This document shows, one piece after another, positions 32,119 through 44,408 of a DNA stretch of 64,000 nt (position 1 is the first letter of the stretch; each line of letters begins with the position of its first letter). Origin of the DNA: Nocardioidaceae bacterium UBA4001 (GTDB lineage Bacteria; Actinomycetota; Actinomycetes; Propionibacteriales; Nocardioidaceae); NCBI GenBank assembly GCA_002384855.1, contig DGBP01000061.1, positions 15,438 to 79,437 of the forward strand, read 5' to 3'. Below the pieces are notes generated by a model, which saw only the letters and a list, made by a program, of their open reading frames with translations, was not told the DNA's origin and made no database searches. The translations under genes and the position numbers were made by a program.

Positions 32119-33178
32119 CGGACCGTCCCGGCCCTGCGGTCCCCCGCGAGCTCTCGCTGGACGCGGGAGGGCCAGAGCGCGCCCTCGTAGATGAACGCGG
32201 TGTAGCCCTGCAGCAGGTCGGCCCCCGCCTCGAGACGTTCCCGCGCATCCTCGGCGGTGCTGATCCCGCCCACGGAGATCACCGTGGTGGCCGGGTCCAG
32301 GCGGCCTCGGAGCAGCCGCAGGACGTCGAGCGACCGCCGGCGCAGCGGGGCCCCCGAGAGCCCGCCGGCACCGGCACGCTCCACCTCCTCCGGTCGGGAA
32401 CGCAGGCCGGTGCGCGCGACCGTGGTGTTCGTCGCGACCACGCCGTCCAGGCCGATCGCGCCGGCCAGGTCCGCGACCGCGAGCACGTCGTCGTCGCTCA
32501 GGTCGGGGGCGATCTTCACCAGGAGGGGCACCCGCGCCTCCGTCACGGCGTCCGCGCGGCGACGTACCGCCGCCAGCAGCGGCCCGAGCCTCTCCACCGC
32601 CTGCAGGTCGCGCAGTCCGGGTGTGTTGGGCGAGCTGACGTTGACCACGAGGTAGTCGGCGTACGGCGCGAGCAGGCCCGTGCTCTTCTCGTAGTCGGCG
32701 ACAGCCCGGTCCTCGGGCACGGCCTTGGTCTTGCCGATGTTCACCCCGACCACGACGGGCGGGCCGGTACGACGCCGTCGCCGCGCCTCGAGCCTGCGCG
32801 CCACCACCTCGGCACCGTGGTTGTTGAAGCCCATCCGGTTGACGATCGCGCGGTCGGCCGGGAGGCGGAAAAGGCGCGGACGCGGGTTGCCCGGCTGGGG
32901 CTCGCCGGTGACCGTGCCGACCTCGACGAAGGAGAAGCCGAGGGCGGCGAGCGCATCGATCCCCTCGGCGTTCTTGTCGAAGCCCGCCGCGAGGCCGAGC
33001 GGCCCGGGGAAGGCCAGCCCCATCGTCTGGACCTCCCCGGCGCCCCCGACCTTCCCGCCACGGCGCAGACGGGTCGCGGGTGCGGCCGCGCGCAGCGCCG
33101 CGAAACCCGCCCGGTGCGCGGTCTCGGCGTCGACGCGCACGAGGGCGTGGTCGAACAGCCAGCGGTATGCCCCCACGC

Positions 33179-33182
<4 letters not shown>
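32115..33182 (-). CDS. pyrD: Dihydroorotate dehydrogenase (quinone), class 2
   Basis: Membrane-associated oxidation of dihydroorotate to orotate, 355 aa. The N-terminal helical extension (YRWLFDHALVRVDAETAH) is typical of class 2. FMN/orotate motifs intact: GLAAGFDKNAEGIDAL, NRMGFNNHGA, catalytic Ser in VNVSSPNTPGLRDLQ, VATNTT, SVGGISTAEDA. GTG at 33182 overlaps the carB stop. Sufficient alone for this step of the pathway. Confidence 0.96.
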
Positions 33183-36492
<3,310 letters not shown>

Positions 36493-36493
<1 letters not shown>

Positions 36494-37638
36494 CAGGCGT
36501 CGCCTTCCATCAGCTGCACGAAGCGGTCGAAGAGGTACGCCGCGTCGTGCGGTCCCGCGGCAGCCTCGGGGTGGTACTGCACGGAGAACGCCTTGAGCCG
36601 GCCGGCGTCGTCACGCAGCTCGAGGCCCTCCACGACGTCGTCGTTGAGGCACACGTGGCTGACGCTCGCGGCGCCGTACGGCGTCGGGGTGCTGTGCTCG
36701 ACCGGGGCGTCCACCGCGAACCCGTGGTTGTGGGCGGTCACCTCGACCTTGCCGGTCGTTCGGTCCATGACCGGCTGGTTGATGCCACGGTGGCCGTACT
36801 TCAGCTTGTAGGTGCCGAAGCCGAGCGCCCGGCCGAACAGCTGGTTGCCGAAGCAGATGCCGAAGTAGGGAAGGCCCCGCTCGAGCACGGCGCGTAGCAC
36901 CTCGATCTCGTGGGTGGTGGCCGCCGGGTCGCCCGGGCCGTTGGAGAAGAACACTCCGTCCGGCGCGACGGCGAGGATCTCCTCGACCGTCGACTTGGCC
37001 GGCAGGACGTGCACCTCGATGCCGCGTGCGGCCATCATCCGCGGCGTCATGTCCTTGATGCCCAGGTCCAGCGCGACCACCCGGAAGCGTCGCTCCCCGT
37101 GCGCGGCGACGACGTAGCTCTGCTCGGTGGAGACCTCGGCGGTGAGGTCGGCGCCGGTCATCTGGGCCGAGCCCAGCACCCGCTCCAGCAGCGTCCCGGG
37201 GTCGGTCTCGGTGGTGGAGATGCCCACCCGCATCGCACCCCGGTCACGCAGGTGCCGGGTCAGCGCCCGGGTGTCGATCCCGCTGATCCCGACCACGCCC
37301 TGGTCGCGCAGCTCGTCGTCGAGCGAGCGTCGGCTGCGCCAGCTCGAGGGGATCCGTGCGGGGTCGCGGACGACGTACCCGCTGACCCAGATGCGGCGCG
37401 ACTCCGGGTCGTCGTCGTTCATACCGGTGTTGCCGACGTGCGGCGCGGTCATCACCACGACCTGCCGGTGGTAGGACGGGTCGGTCAGCGTCTCCTGGTA
37501 GCCGGACATGCCGGTGGAGAACACCGCCTCCCCGAAGGTCTCCCCCTCGGCGCCGAACGACTCGCCGTGGAAGGTGCGGCCGTCCTCGAGGACCAGAATC
37601 GCGGGCCGCGGGCCGGCTTGCCTGGTGTTGCTGGTCAT
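36493..37638 (-). CDS. carA: Carbamoyl-phosphate synthase small subunit
   Basis: Glutaminase subunit, 381 aa. N-terminal CarA domain (LEDGRTFHGESFGAEGE) and C-terminal class I amidotransferase with nucleophile Cys in YFGICFGNQLFGRALG and catalytic His/Glu in QYHPEAAAGPHD. ATG at 37638; overlaps the upstream membrane-protein gene by four bases. Confidence 0.98.
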
Positions 37639-38225
37639 GCGCTGTGCTCCTTGTCGTCACGAGCGATCTTGCCGATCGCCCGGACCCACTCGTTGTGCAG
37701 CTCGGTGACCTTCGGCGGGGCGCCGTTGCCCTTGCCGGGTCGGGGCGACTCCAGTCGGAAGCCGGTGTCCAGGGTGTGGTCGCCGTGCTCCCAGGTGACC
37801 ACCAGGACGCCGTGCGGCGGGACGACCTTGCCGGCGATGCCCTGGTCGTGGCGAGCCCCGCGCAGCGCTCGGGCGGGGATGCGGAAGCTCCCGGCGATCC
37901 GGATCACGTCCAGGCCCTCGGAGGACAGGGACAGGCGGGCGGTGCTCCGGGGCCCCAGCCCCTGGGCGGTCACGCGCTCGAGCCAGCTGCCGCTCACCGT
38001 CGTACCGAAGTAGCGGGCTCCGGCCTGCAGCCGTGCCGGCGGCAGCTCGGTCACGGGCGGGGCCGCGACCAGGGGCGGCAGGTCGTGGCGCGAGGCGCGA
38101 CGCCGCCAGCCACGCCACATGCCGAGGTAGGCCAGCGCGAGGAGCAGGAACAAGATGACGACAGGGACGAGCCACTCCGGCAGCGCCGAGAACAACGGGT
38201 TCAGCTCTTCCTGGGCCGGTCGCAT
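37635..38225 (-). CDS. Membrane-anchored PH-like protein in pyr operon
   Basis: A 196-aa protein with one N-terminal membrane helix (about residues 17-36) and a cytoplasmic beta-rich domain (RYFGTTVSGSWLERV, ARLSLSSEGLDVIRI). It corresponds in position to Rv1382 of M. tuberculosis, between pyrC and carA; function unknown. ATG at 38225 makes a TGATG junction with pyrC; a GTG one codon upstream is possible. Confidence 0.86.
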   Translation of the reverse strand: MRPAQEELNPLFSALPEWLVPVVILFLLLALAYLGMWRGWRRRASRHDLPPLVAAPPVTELPPARLQAGARYFGTTVSGSWLERVTAQGLGPRSTARLSLSSEGLDVIRIAGSFRIPARALRGARHDQGIAGKVVPPHGVLVVTWEHGDHTLDTGFRLESPRPGKGNGAPPKVTELHNEWVRAIGKIARDDKEHSA

Positions 38226-39511
38226 CACGCCAGCTTTCCGTCGAGCACCGTCGGCCGGCCGCGCAGGAAGGTCGCCACGACCTGGCCCGGCAGCTCCCGG
38301 CCGGCGTAGGGGGTGTTGCGGGACAGGGAGGCGAGGCCGGCGGGGTCGACCTCGCGGCGCACGGCCGGGTCGTAGAGGACGACGTTGGCCGGCTCCCCCT
38401 CGGCGAGCGGGCGCCCGTGGCCCTCGAGCCGGCCGATGCGCGCGGGGGCGTAGGAGAGCCGCTCGGCGACCCCCGCCCAGTCGAGCAGCCCGGGTTCGAC
38501 CATGGTCTCCTGCACGATCGACAGGGCGGTCTCCAGGCCGAGCATGCCGAAGGCAGCGGCCTGCCACTCGCAGTCCTTGTCCTCGAGGGGGTGAGGTGCG
38601 TGGTCGGTCGCGACGATGTCGATCGTGCCGTCGGCCAGGCCCGCACGGAGCGCCTCGACGTCGGCGGCCGACCGCAGCGGCGGGTTGACCTTGTAGATGG
38701 GGTCGTAGGTGGCCGCGAGGTCGTCGGTGAGGATCAGGTGGTGGGGACAGGCCTCCGCGGTGACGTCCCAGCCCTTGCTCTTGGCCCACCGGACGATCTC
38801 GACCGAGCCGGCGGTGGAGACGTGGCAGATGTGCAGGCGCGAGCCGACGTGGGCCGCCAGCAGGCAGTCACGCGCGATGATCGCCTCCTCGGCGACCGCG
38901 GGCCAGCCGCGCAGACCCAGGCGACCGGAGAGCTCGCCCTCGTTCATCTGGGCGTCCTCGGTCAGCCGGGGCTCCTGGGCGTGCTGGGCCACCACGCCGT
39001 CGAAGGCCTTGACGTACTCCAGTGCCCGGCGCATGAGCACCGCGTCGGAGACGCACTTGCCGTCGTCGGAGAAGACCCGGACCCGGGCGGCGGAGTCGGC
39101 CATCGCGCCGAGCTCGGCGAGCCGCTCCCCCTGCAGCCCCACGGTGACCGCACCGACCGGGAACACGTCGCAGTGGCCGGCCTCGCGGCCCAGTCGCCAG
39201 ACCTGCTCGACGACGCCGGCGGTGTCGGCGACGGGCTCGGTGTTGGCCATCGCGTGCACGGCGGTGAACCCGCCCAGGGCCGCGGCACGGGTGCCCGTCT
39301 CGACGGTCTCGGCGTCCTCGCGGCCCGGCTCGCGCAGGTGCGTGTGCAGGTCGACCAAACCGGGCAGGGCGACCAGCCCGTCGGCGTCGACGACCTCGGC
39401 GCCCTCCGCGGCCAGGTCCTGGCCCACGCGAGAGACCACGCCGTCCTCGAGGAGGAGGTCGGTCGGCTCGCCGCCGAGGATGCGCGCACGCTTGATGAGG
39501 TAGCTGGTCAC
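38225..39511 (-). CDS. pyrC: Dihydroorotase
   Basis: Cyclises carbamoyl aspartate to dihydroorotate, 428 aa, class I. Zinc ligands in DLHTHLREPG, further His in HICHVSTAGS and the final Asp in IVATDHAPHP. GTG at 39511 overlaps pyrB (GTGA). Confidence 0.97.
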   Translation of the reverse strand: MTSYLIKRARILGGEPTDLLLEDGVVSRVGQDLAAEGAEVVDADGLVALPGLVDLHTHLREPGREDAETVETGTRAAALGGFTAVHAMANTEPVADTAGVVEQVWRLGREAGHCDVFPVGAVTVGLQGERLAELGAMADSAARVRVFSDDGKCVSDAVLMRRALEYVKAFDGVVAQHAQEPRLTEDAQMNEGELSGRLGLRGWPAVAEEAIIARDCLLAAHVGSRLHICHVSTAGSVEIVRWAKSKGWDVTAEACPHHLILTDDLAATYDPIYKVNPPLRSAADVEALRAGLADGTIDIVATDHAPHPLEDKDCEWQAAAFGMLGLETALSIVQETMVEPGLLDWAGVAERLSYAPARIGRLEGHGRPLAEGEPANVVLYDPAVRREVDPAGLASLSRNTPYAGRELPGQVVATFLRGRPTVLDGKLA

Positions 39512-40506
39512 TCGGCTGCTCCGTCGAGGTCGGTGGTGGGGGCGCCGGCCTGCAGGGTGCCGGTGGTCGGCGTACGCCCGGTGTCGGACTCGTTGCCGCT
39601 GAGGAGGAGGTAGAGCACCGCCATCCGGACGGCCACGCCGTTGGTGACCTGCTCGACGATCACGGACCGGTCGGAGTCCGCGACGTCGGCGGTGATCTCC
39701 ATGCCCCGGATCATCGGCCCGGGGTGCATCACGAGCGTGTGCTCGGGCAGCATCCCCATCCGGCGGGCGTCGAGGCCGTAGCGGCGGCTGTACTCCCGCT
39801 GGGTCGGGAAGAACGCGTCGTTCATCCGCTCACGCTGGACCCGGAGCATCATCACCGCGTCGGTCTTGGGCAGCACCGAGTCGAGGTCGTAGGACGTGTC
39901 GGCGTCCCAGCCCTCGACACCCACCGGCAGCAGCGTGGGCGGTGCCACGAGCGTGACCTCGGCGCCCAGCGTGCGCAGCAGCAGCGCGTTGGACCGGGCC
40001 ACGCGGCTGTGCAGGATGTCGCCGACGATGGCCACCCTGCGTCCGTCGAGGCTGCCGAGGTGGCGCCAGAGGGTGAACGCGTCGAGCAGTGCCTGCGTCG
40101 GGTGCTCGTGCGTGCCGTCGCCGGCGTTGACCACGCTCGACCGCACCCACGCGGAGTGGGCGAGCAGGTGCGGGGCGCCCGAGGCCCAGTGGCGGACGAC
40201 GACCGCGTCGGCACCCATCGCCTCCAGCGTGAGGGCGGTGTCCTTGAGGCTCTCGCCCTTGCTCAGGCTCGACCCCTTGGCGGAGAAGTTGATCACGTCG
40301 GCCGACAGCCGCTTGGCGGCGGCCTCGAAGGAGATCCGGGTGCGGGTGGAGTCCTCGAAGAACAGGTTGACCACGGTGCGCCCGCGGAGGGCGGGCAGCT
40401 TCTTGATCGGCCGGTCGGCCAGCGACCGGAGCTCCTCCGCCGTCGCGAGGATCAGCTCCGCGTCGTCGCGACTCAGGTCGCCGGTGCTGAGCAGGTGCCG
40501 GTTCAC
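39508..40506 (-). CDS. pyrB: Aspartate carbamoyltransferase catalytic subunit
   Basis: Committed step: carbamoyl phosphate + Asp, 332 aa. Carbamoyl-phosphate loop FFEDSTRTRISFE, 80s loop SAKGSSLSKGESLKDT, GTHEHPTQALLD and HPGPMIRGMEI. No pyrI is present. The C-terminus carries about 20 extra Thr/Gly/Ala-rich residues. GTG at 40506 overlaps pyrR. Confidence 0.97.
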   Translation of the reverse strand: MNRHLLSTGDLSRDDAELILATAEELRSLADRPIKKLPALRGRTVVNLFFEDSTRTRISFEAAAKRLSADVINFSAKGSSLSKGESLKDTALTLEAMGADAVVVRHWASGAPHLLAHSAWVRSSVVNAGDGTHEHPTQALLDAFTLWRHLGSLDGRRVAIVGDILHSRVARSNALLLRTLGAEVTLVAPPTLLPVGVEGWDADTSYDLDSVLPKTDAVMMLRVQRERMNDAFFPTQREYSRRYGLDARRMGMLPEHTLVMHPGPMIRGMEITADVADSDRSVIVEQVTNGVAVRMAVLYLLLSGNESDTGRTPTTGTLQAGAPTTDLDGAAE

Positions 40507-41093
40507 GCGCTCTCCCCCTCGCCCGTGGCGGCGCCGCCGGAGATCGTGACGGAGTCCTCGCCCTCGATCTCCTCCAGTCGCACGGTGACCTTCTCGGCCA
40601 CGGACGTGGGGAGGTTCTTGCCCACGAAGTCGGCCCGGATCGGCAGCTCACGGTGGCCGCGGTCCACAAGTACGGCCAGCCGGACGGTGCGGGGCCGGCC
40701 GATGTCGTTCATCGCGTCGAGCGCGGCCCGGATGGTCCGGCCGGAGTAGAGGACGTCGTCGACGAGGACGACGGTGCGCCCGTCGATGCCGCCCGGCGGG
40801 ATGTCGGTCGGCAGCAGTGTGCGTGCGGGGCGCATGCGCAGGTCGTCGCGGTACATCGTCACGTCGAGGGATCCCACGGGGATGTCCACGCCCTCGACGG
40901 AGGCGATCCTGGCGGCCACCCGCCGGGCGAGGGGCACCCCGCCGGTGGGAATGCCGAGCAGGACGAGGCCCTCGGGACCCTTGTTGCGCTCGAGGATCTC
41001 GTGGGCGATGCGGGTGAGGGCGCGGGAGATGTCACGCGCGTCGAGGACGGTGCGACCGTCCTCGGCCGGTGGTGCCTTCGTCTCGGCAGGCAT
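40503..41093 (-). CDS. pyrR: PyrR regulator / uracil phosphoribosyltransferase
   Basis: RNA-binding regulator of pyr genes with uracil phosphoribosyltransferase activity, 196 aa. PRPP loop TVVLVDDVLYSGRTIRAALD is intact, along with DVTMYRDDL. ATG at 41093 chosen; an upstream in-frame GTG at 41123 falls inside the regulatory hairpin. AAGGAGGT is 12 bases upstream, within that hairpin. First gene of the eleven-gene pyr operon. Confidence 0.96.
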   Translation of the reverse strand: MPAETKAPPAEDGRTVLDARDISRALTRIAHEILERNKGPEGLVLLGIPTGGVPLARRVAARIASVEGVDIPVGSLDVTMYRDDLRMRPARTLLPTDIPPGGIDGRTVVLVDDVLYSGRTIRAALDAMNDIGRPRTVRLAVLVDRGHRELPIRADFVGKNLPTSVAEKVTVRLEEIEGEDSVTISGGAATGEGESA

Positions 41094-41096
41094 AAG

Positions 41097-41134
41097 CGAG
41101 CCAGACCTCCTTCTCCGCCTCACAGGACGGCTCG
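41097..41134 (-). promoter_or_regulatory. PyrR-binding hairpin enclosing the pyrR Shine-Dalgarno
   Basis: Minus-strand arms CGAGCC (41129-41134) and GGCTCG (41097-41102) enclose GTCCTGTGAGGCG (41116-41128), which fits the PyrR loop consensus ARUCCNGNGAGGYU, and then AAGGAGGT (41105-41112). Binding of PyrR would hide the ribosome site, as shown in Mycobacterium smegmatis (translational repression). No terminator is present. Confidence 0.8.
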
Positions 41135-41157
41135 TTAAAGGATGTCGATCGACGCCG

Positions 41158-41163
41158 ACCCTA
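41158..41163 (-). promoter_or_regulatory. Candidate -10 box for the pyr operon
   Basis: TAGGGT on the minus strand; transcription would begin near 41151, giving a leader of about 58 nt that contains the whole PyrR hairpin. The rest of the 179-bp gap after nusB shows no gene. Confidence 0.5.
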
Positions 41164-41272
41164 CCAGCCGCTCGTGGACAGGCTGGCGGTCGGCCACCCG
41201 GAGCTGCGTGTCCGTGCGAATCCGCCCGCGAACCTGGCGCGGCACGACGCAGAAGGCGGCCGAGGGCACGCG

Positions 41273-41683
41273 TCAGGCGGAGAGGGCCGGCTTGTTCCTC
41301 ACGATGGCGCCGAGGACCCCGTTGACGAAGGTCGGTGACTCGTCGGTCGAGAGGTCGCGGACCAGGCTCAGCGCCTCGCTGACGGCCACCGCGTCGGGGA
41401 CGTCGTCGACGTAGAGCACCTCGTAGATGCCCAGGCGCAGCACGTTGCGGTCGACGGCCGGCATCCGGTCGATCGTCCAGCCCTCGGCGTACGTCGTCAG
41501 CACCTCGTCGATCCGCACGGCGTGCTCAGCGACCCCGCGCACCAGGGCCACGGTGTACTCGTTGACCGGAGGGTCTCCCGCGGCGAGGCGCTCCTCGAGC
41601 ACTTCGCCGGCCGGAACACGACGCGCCTCGCTCTCGAACAGGACGTCGAGTGCCCGCTTGCGTGCCTTGGAACGTGCGGCCAT
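41273..41683 (-). CDS. nusB: Transcription antitermination factor NusB
   Basis: RNA-binding antitermination factor for rRNA operons, partner of NusE/S10, 136 aa. ARSKARKRALDVLFESEAR at the N-terminus and DESPTFVNGVLGAIVR at the C-terminus are diagnostic. ATG at 41683 overlaps the efp stop (TGATG). Confidence 0.97.
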   Translation of the reverse strand: MAARSKARKRALDVLFESEARRVPAGEVLEERLAAGDPPVNEYTVALVRGVAEHAVRIDEVLTTYAEGWTIDRMPAVDRNVLRLGIYEVLYVDDVPDAVAVSEALSLVRDLSTDESPTFVNGVLGAIVRNKPALSA

Positions 41684-42246
41684 CAGGAGCTGACTCGGCC
41701 CTGGTAGCTGCTGTCGCGGGTGTCGACCTTGATCTTCTCGCCCACGGTGATGAACAAGGGGACCTGGATCTCGTGGCCGGTCTCGAGGCGGGCCGGCTTG
41801 GTGCCACCGGTGGAGCGGTCGCCCTGCAGACCGGGCTCGGTGTACTCGACGAGGAGCTCGACCGAAGCCGGGAGCTCGATGTAGAGGACGCGGCCGTCGT
41901 TCGTGGCGACGATGGCCTCCTGGTTCTCGAGCAGGAAGTTCGAGGCGTCCCCGACGATCTCCGGCGCCACCTCGAGCTGGTCGTAGGTCGAGGTGTCCAT
42001 GAAGACGTAGGAGGTGCCGTCGTTGTAGAGGTACTGCATCGTCCGCTTGTCGACGGATGCGACCTCGACCTTGACGTCGGCGTTGAAGGTCTTGTCGACG
42101 GTCTTGCCCGACTCGATGTTCTTGAGCTTGGTGCGGACCACAGCGCCGCCCTTGCCGGGCTTGTGGTGCTGGAACCACACGACGGACCAGAGCTGTCCGT
42201 CGAGGTTGAGCACCATGCCGTTCTTCAGGTCGTTGGTCGTCGCCAT
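41683..42246 (-). CDS. efp: Elongation factor P
   Basis: Relieves ribosome stalling at polyproline, 187 aa with three beta domains. The tip of domain I reads KPGKGGAVVRTKLKN, with Lys at the usual modified position. No efp-modifying enzymes are nearby. ATG at 42246. Confidence 0.97.
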   Translation of the reverse strand: MATTNDLKNGMVLNLDGQLWSVVWFQHHKPGKGGAVVRTKLKNIESGKTVDKTFNADVKVEVASVDKRTMQYLYNDGTSYVFMDTSTYDQLEVAPEIVGDASNFLLENQEAIVATNDGRVLYIELPASVELLVEYTEPGLQGDRSTGGTKPARLETGHEIQVPLFITVGEKIKVDTRDSSYQGRVSS

Positions 42247-42314
42247 CGCGCAGTCGTTGCCTTCATGTGAGAGGTGGTGAGGTCGGGGGAGCCGGGAAGC
42301 GGCAGCAGCCGCCC

Positions 42315-42320
42315 AGTCTA
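42315..42320 (-). promoter_or_regulatory. Candidate -10 box for efp-nusB
   Basis: TAGACT on the minus strand in the 85-bp gap after aroQ, 68 nt before efp. No clear -35. Confidence 0.4.
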
Positions 42321-42331
42321 ACGAACCCGCC

Positions 42332-42763
42332 TCATGCGCCGCGGGCGAGGTGCTCCAGGGCCAGCCGGTAGGAGTCGGTCCCGTGCCCGGCGTAGACGGC
42401 GACGGCGTGCTCGGAGACCACCGACGTGTGCCGGAACGCCTCCGGGCGGCTCAACGGGTCGCTCAGGTGCACCTCGACCAACGCGGCGGTCAGCTGCGCG
42501 CAGGCGTCGTACAGCGCGTAGGAGTAGTGGCTCCAGGCCGCGGCGTTCAGCACGACGGGCGACTGCTCGTCGGCCGCGCGGTTGAGCCAGTCGAGCAGCT
42601 CGCCCTCGTGGTTGGTCTGGCGGACCTCGACCTCGAGGCCGAGCCTGCGGCCCCAGTCGACGCACAGGGCGACCAGCTCGTCGTACGTCGTGGTGCCGTA
42701 GATCTCCGGCTGGCGGCGCCCGAGGCGGCCGAGGTTGGGCCCGTTGAGGACCAGGACCCTCAT
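42332..42763 (-). CDS. aroQ: 3-dehydroquinate dehydratase, type II
   Basis: Third shikimate step, 143 aa. Type II signatures: VLNGPNLGRLGRRQPEIYG with catalytic Tyr/Arg loop, RQTNHEGELLDWL, NAAAWSHYSYALYDA, and VEVHLSDPLSR. ATG at 42763 overlaps the aroB stop. Confidence 0.96.
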   Translation of the reverse strand: MRVLVLNGPNLGRLGRRQPEIYGTTTYDELVALCVDWGRRLGLEVEVRQTNHEGELLDWLNRAADEQSPVVLNAAAWSHYSYALYDACAQLTAALVEVHLSDPLSRPEAFRHTSVVSEHAVAVYAGHGTDSYRLALEHLARGA

Positions 42764-43869
42764 CGCCCCTCCCGGGAGATCTCGGCGTAGGCCGCGGTCA
42801 GCAGCGCGGGGTCGGGCGCAGTCAGGATCGTGGGTCGCGCGAGGCCTTCGAGCACCACGAACCGCAGCTGGTCGCCGCGGGACTTCTTGTCGACCTTCAT
42901 CGCCTCGAGGAGCTGGCCCCACACCCCACCCCGGTAGCTGGTCGGCAGGCCGACCAGCTCGAGGACGGAGCGGTGCCGGTCGGCCGTGGCCTCGTCGAGC
43001 TTGCCGGCCAGCCGGGCCAGCTCGGCGACGAAGGTCATCCCGATGGCGACCGCCGCGCCGTGCCGGAACGTGTAACGCTCGACGCGCTCCACCGCGTGCC
43101 CGAAGGTGTGCCCGTAGTTGAGCACCTCGCGGCCCGGGTGCCCGGCGCCGCCGCCGGTCTCCTTGAGGTCACCCACCACCACGTCGATCTTGACCCGCAG
43201 GGCGCGTTCGACCAGCTCGCGGAGCACGGCCGTGCCGGCCGTGGTGGCCGCCTCGGGGTCCTTCTCGACGAGGTCGAGGATCTCCGGGTCCGCGATGAAC
43301 CCGCACTTGAGGACCTCGGCGAGCCCGCTGACCAGCTCGTTGCGCGGGAGGCTCTCCAGCGTGGCCAGGTCGCACAGCACCCCGGCCGGTTCGTGGAAGG
43401 CGCCCACGAGGTTCTTGCCCTCGACGGTGTTCATCCCGGTCTTGCCCCCGACAGCGGCGTCCACCATGCCGAGCAGCGTGGTCGGCATGTGCACCACCTT
43501 CACCCCGCGCAGCCAGGTGGCCGCGACGAAGCCGCCCATGTCGGTGGTGGAGCCGCCGCCCACCGTGACGATCGCGTCGGAGCGCGTGAAACCGGTCTGG
43601 CCGAGCACCTGCCAGCAGAACGAGGCGACCGGCGCGAGCTTGGCCTCCTCGCCGTCCGGGATCTCGATGCCGTGCGCGTCGTACCCGTGGTCGGCCAGGT
43701 CCTGCCGGACCGCCTCGCCGGTGGCCGCGAGCGCCCGTGGGTGGATCACCGCCACCCGTTGGACGGCCTCCCCGAGCATCCGCGGCAGCTCCCCGAGCAG
43801 GTGCCTGCCGACGAGTACGTCGTACGGCGACGCGCCCCCGACGTGCAGGGTGGACAGGTCGTCGCTCAT
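42760..43869 (-). CDS. aroB: 3-dehydroquinate synthase
   Basis: Second shikimate step, NAD+- and metal-dependent, 369 aa. GGGSTTDMGGFVAATWLRG (NAD site), KTGMNTVEGKNLVGAFHEP, and metal His in NYGHTFGHAVE. ATG at 43869 overlaps aroK. Confidence 0.97.
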   Translation of the reverse strand: MSDDLSTLHVGGASPYDVLVGRHLLGELPRMLGEAVQRVAVIHPRALAATGEAVRQDLADHGYDAHGIEIPDGEEAKLAPVASFCWQVLGQTGFTRSDAIVTVGGGSTTDMGGFVAATWLRGVKVVHMPTTLLGMVDAAVGGKTGMNTVEGKNLVGAFHEPAGVLCDLATLESLPRNELVSGLAEVLKCGFIADPEILDLVEKDPEAATTAGTAVLRELVERALRVKIDVVVGDLKETGGGAGHPGREVLNYGHTFGHAVERVERYTFRHGAAVAIGMTFVAELARLAGKLDEATADRHRSVLELVGLPTSYRGGVWGQLLEAMKVDKKSRGDQLRFVVLEGLARPTILTAPDPALLTAAYAEISREGR

Positions 43870-44408
43870 CGCTGCTCCTCCTGGGTCCGGGCGGACTCGA
43901 TCCGCTCCACCTGTGCACGCACGTCCTCAGCGACCTCCTCCGCGCTCCGGCCGTCGGTCTCCACCGTCAGCGTCGCGACCGCGCGGTAGACCGAGAGGCG
44001 CTCGTCGAGGAGTGTCTTCACCCGGGCACGCACGTTGCCGAGGAGCAGGGGCCGCGCGGTGCCGAGACCGACCCGCTTGACCGCGTCCGTGAGGCCGACG
44101 TGGAGGAAGACCACGAGATGGTCCTCGAGCGCCGTGCGGGTCGCCGGGTCGAGCACGGCCCCGCCCCCGAGCGCGAGGACTCCCTCGTGGTCCGCCAGTG
44201 CCTCGGCGACCGCGGTCCGCTCGAGCTGTCGGAAGTGCTGCTCTCCCTGGTCGAAGAAGATCTCCGGGATCGGCCGCCCCTCTGCGGCCTCGACGTCGTG
44301 GTCGGTGTCGCGGAACGCCACGCCCCACGCGGAGGCGAGCAGGGTCCCGACCGTGGTCTTGCCCGACCCCATCGGGCCGACCAGCACCACCCGGGGGCGG
44401 GCGCTCAC
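43866..44408 (-). CDS. aroK: Shikimate kinase
   Basis: Phosphorylates shikimate, 180 aa. P-loop VGPMGSGKTTVG (about 10-21), shikimate Asp in FRDTDHDVE, GGGAVLDPATR and lid ARPLL. GTG at 44408 overlaps the aroC stop (GTGA). Confidence 0.96.
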   Translation of the reverse strand: MSARPRVVLVGPMGSGKTTVGTLLASAWGVAFRDTDHDVEAAEGRPIPEIFFDQGEQHFRQLERTAVAEALADHEGVLALGGGAVLDPATRTALEDHLVVFLHVGLTDAVKRVGLGTARPLLLGNVRARVKTLLDERLSVYRAVATLTVETDGRSAEEVAEDVRAQVERIESARTQEEQR

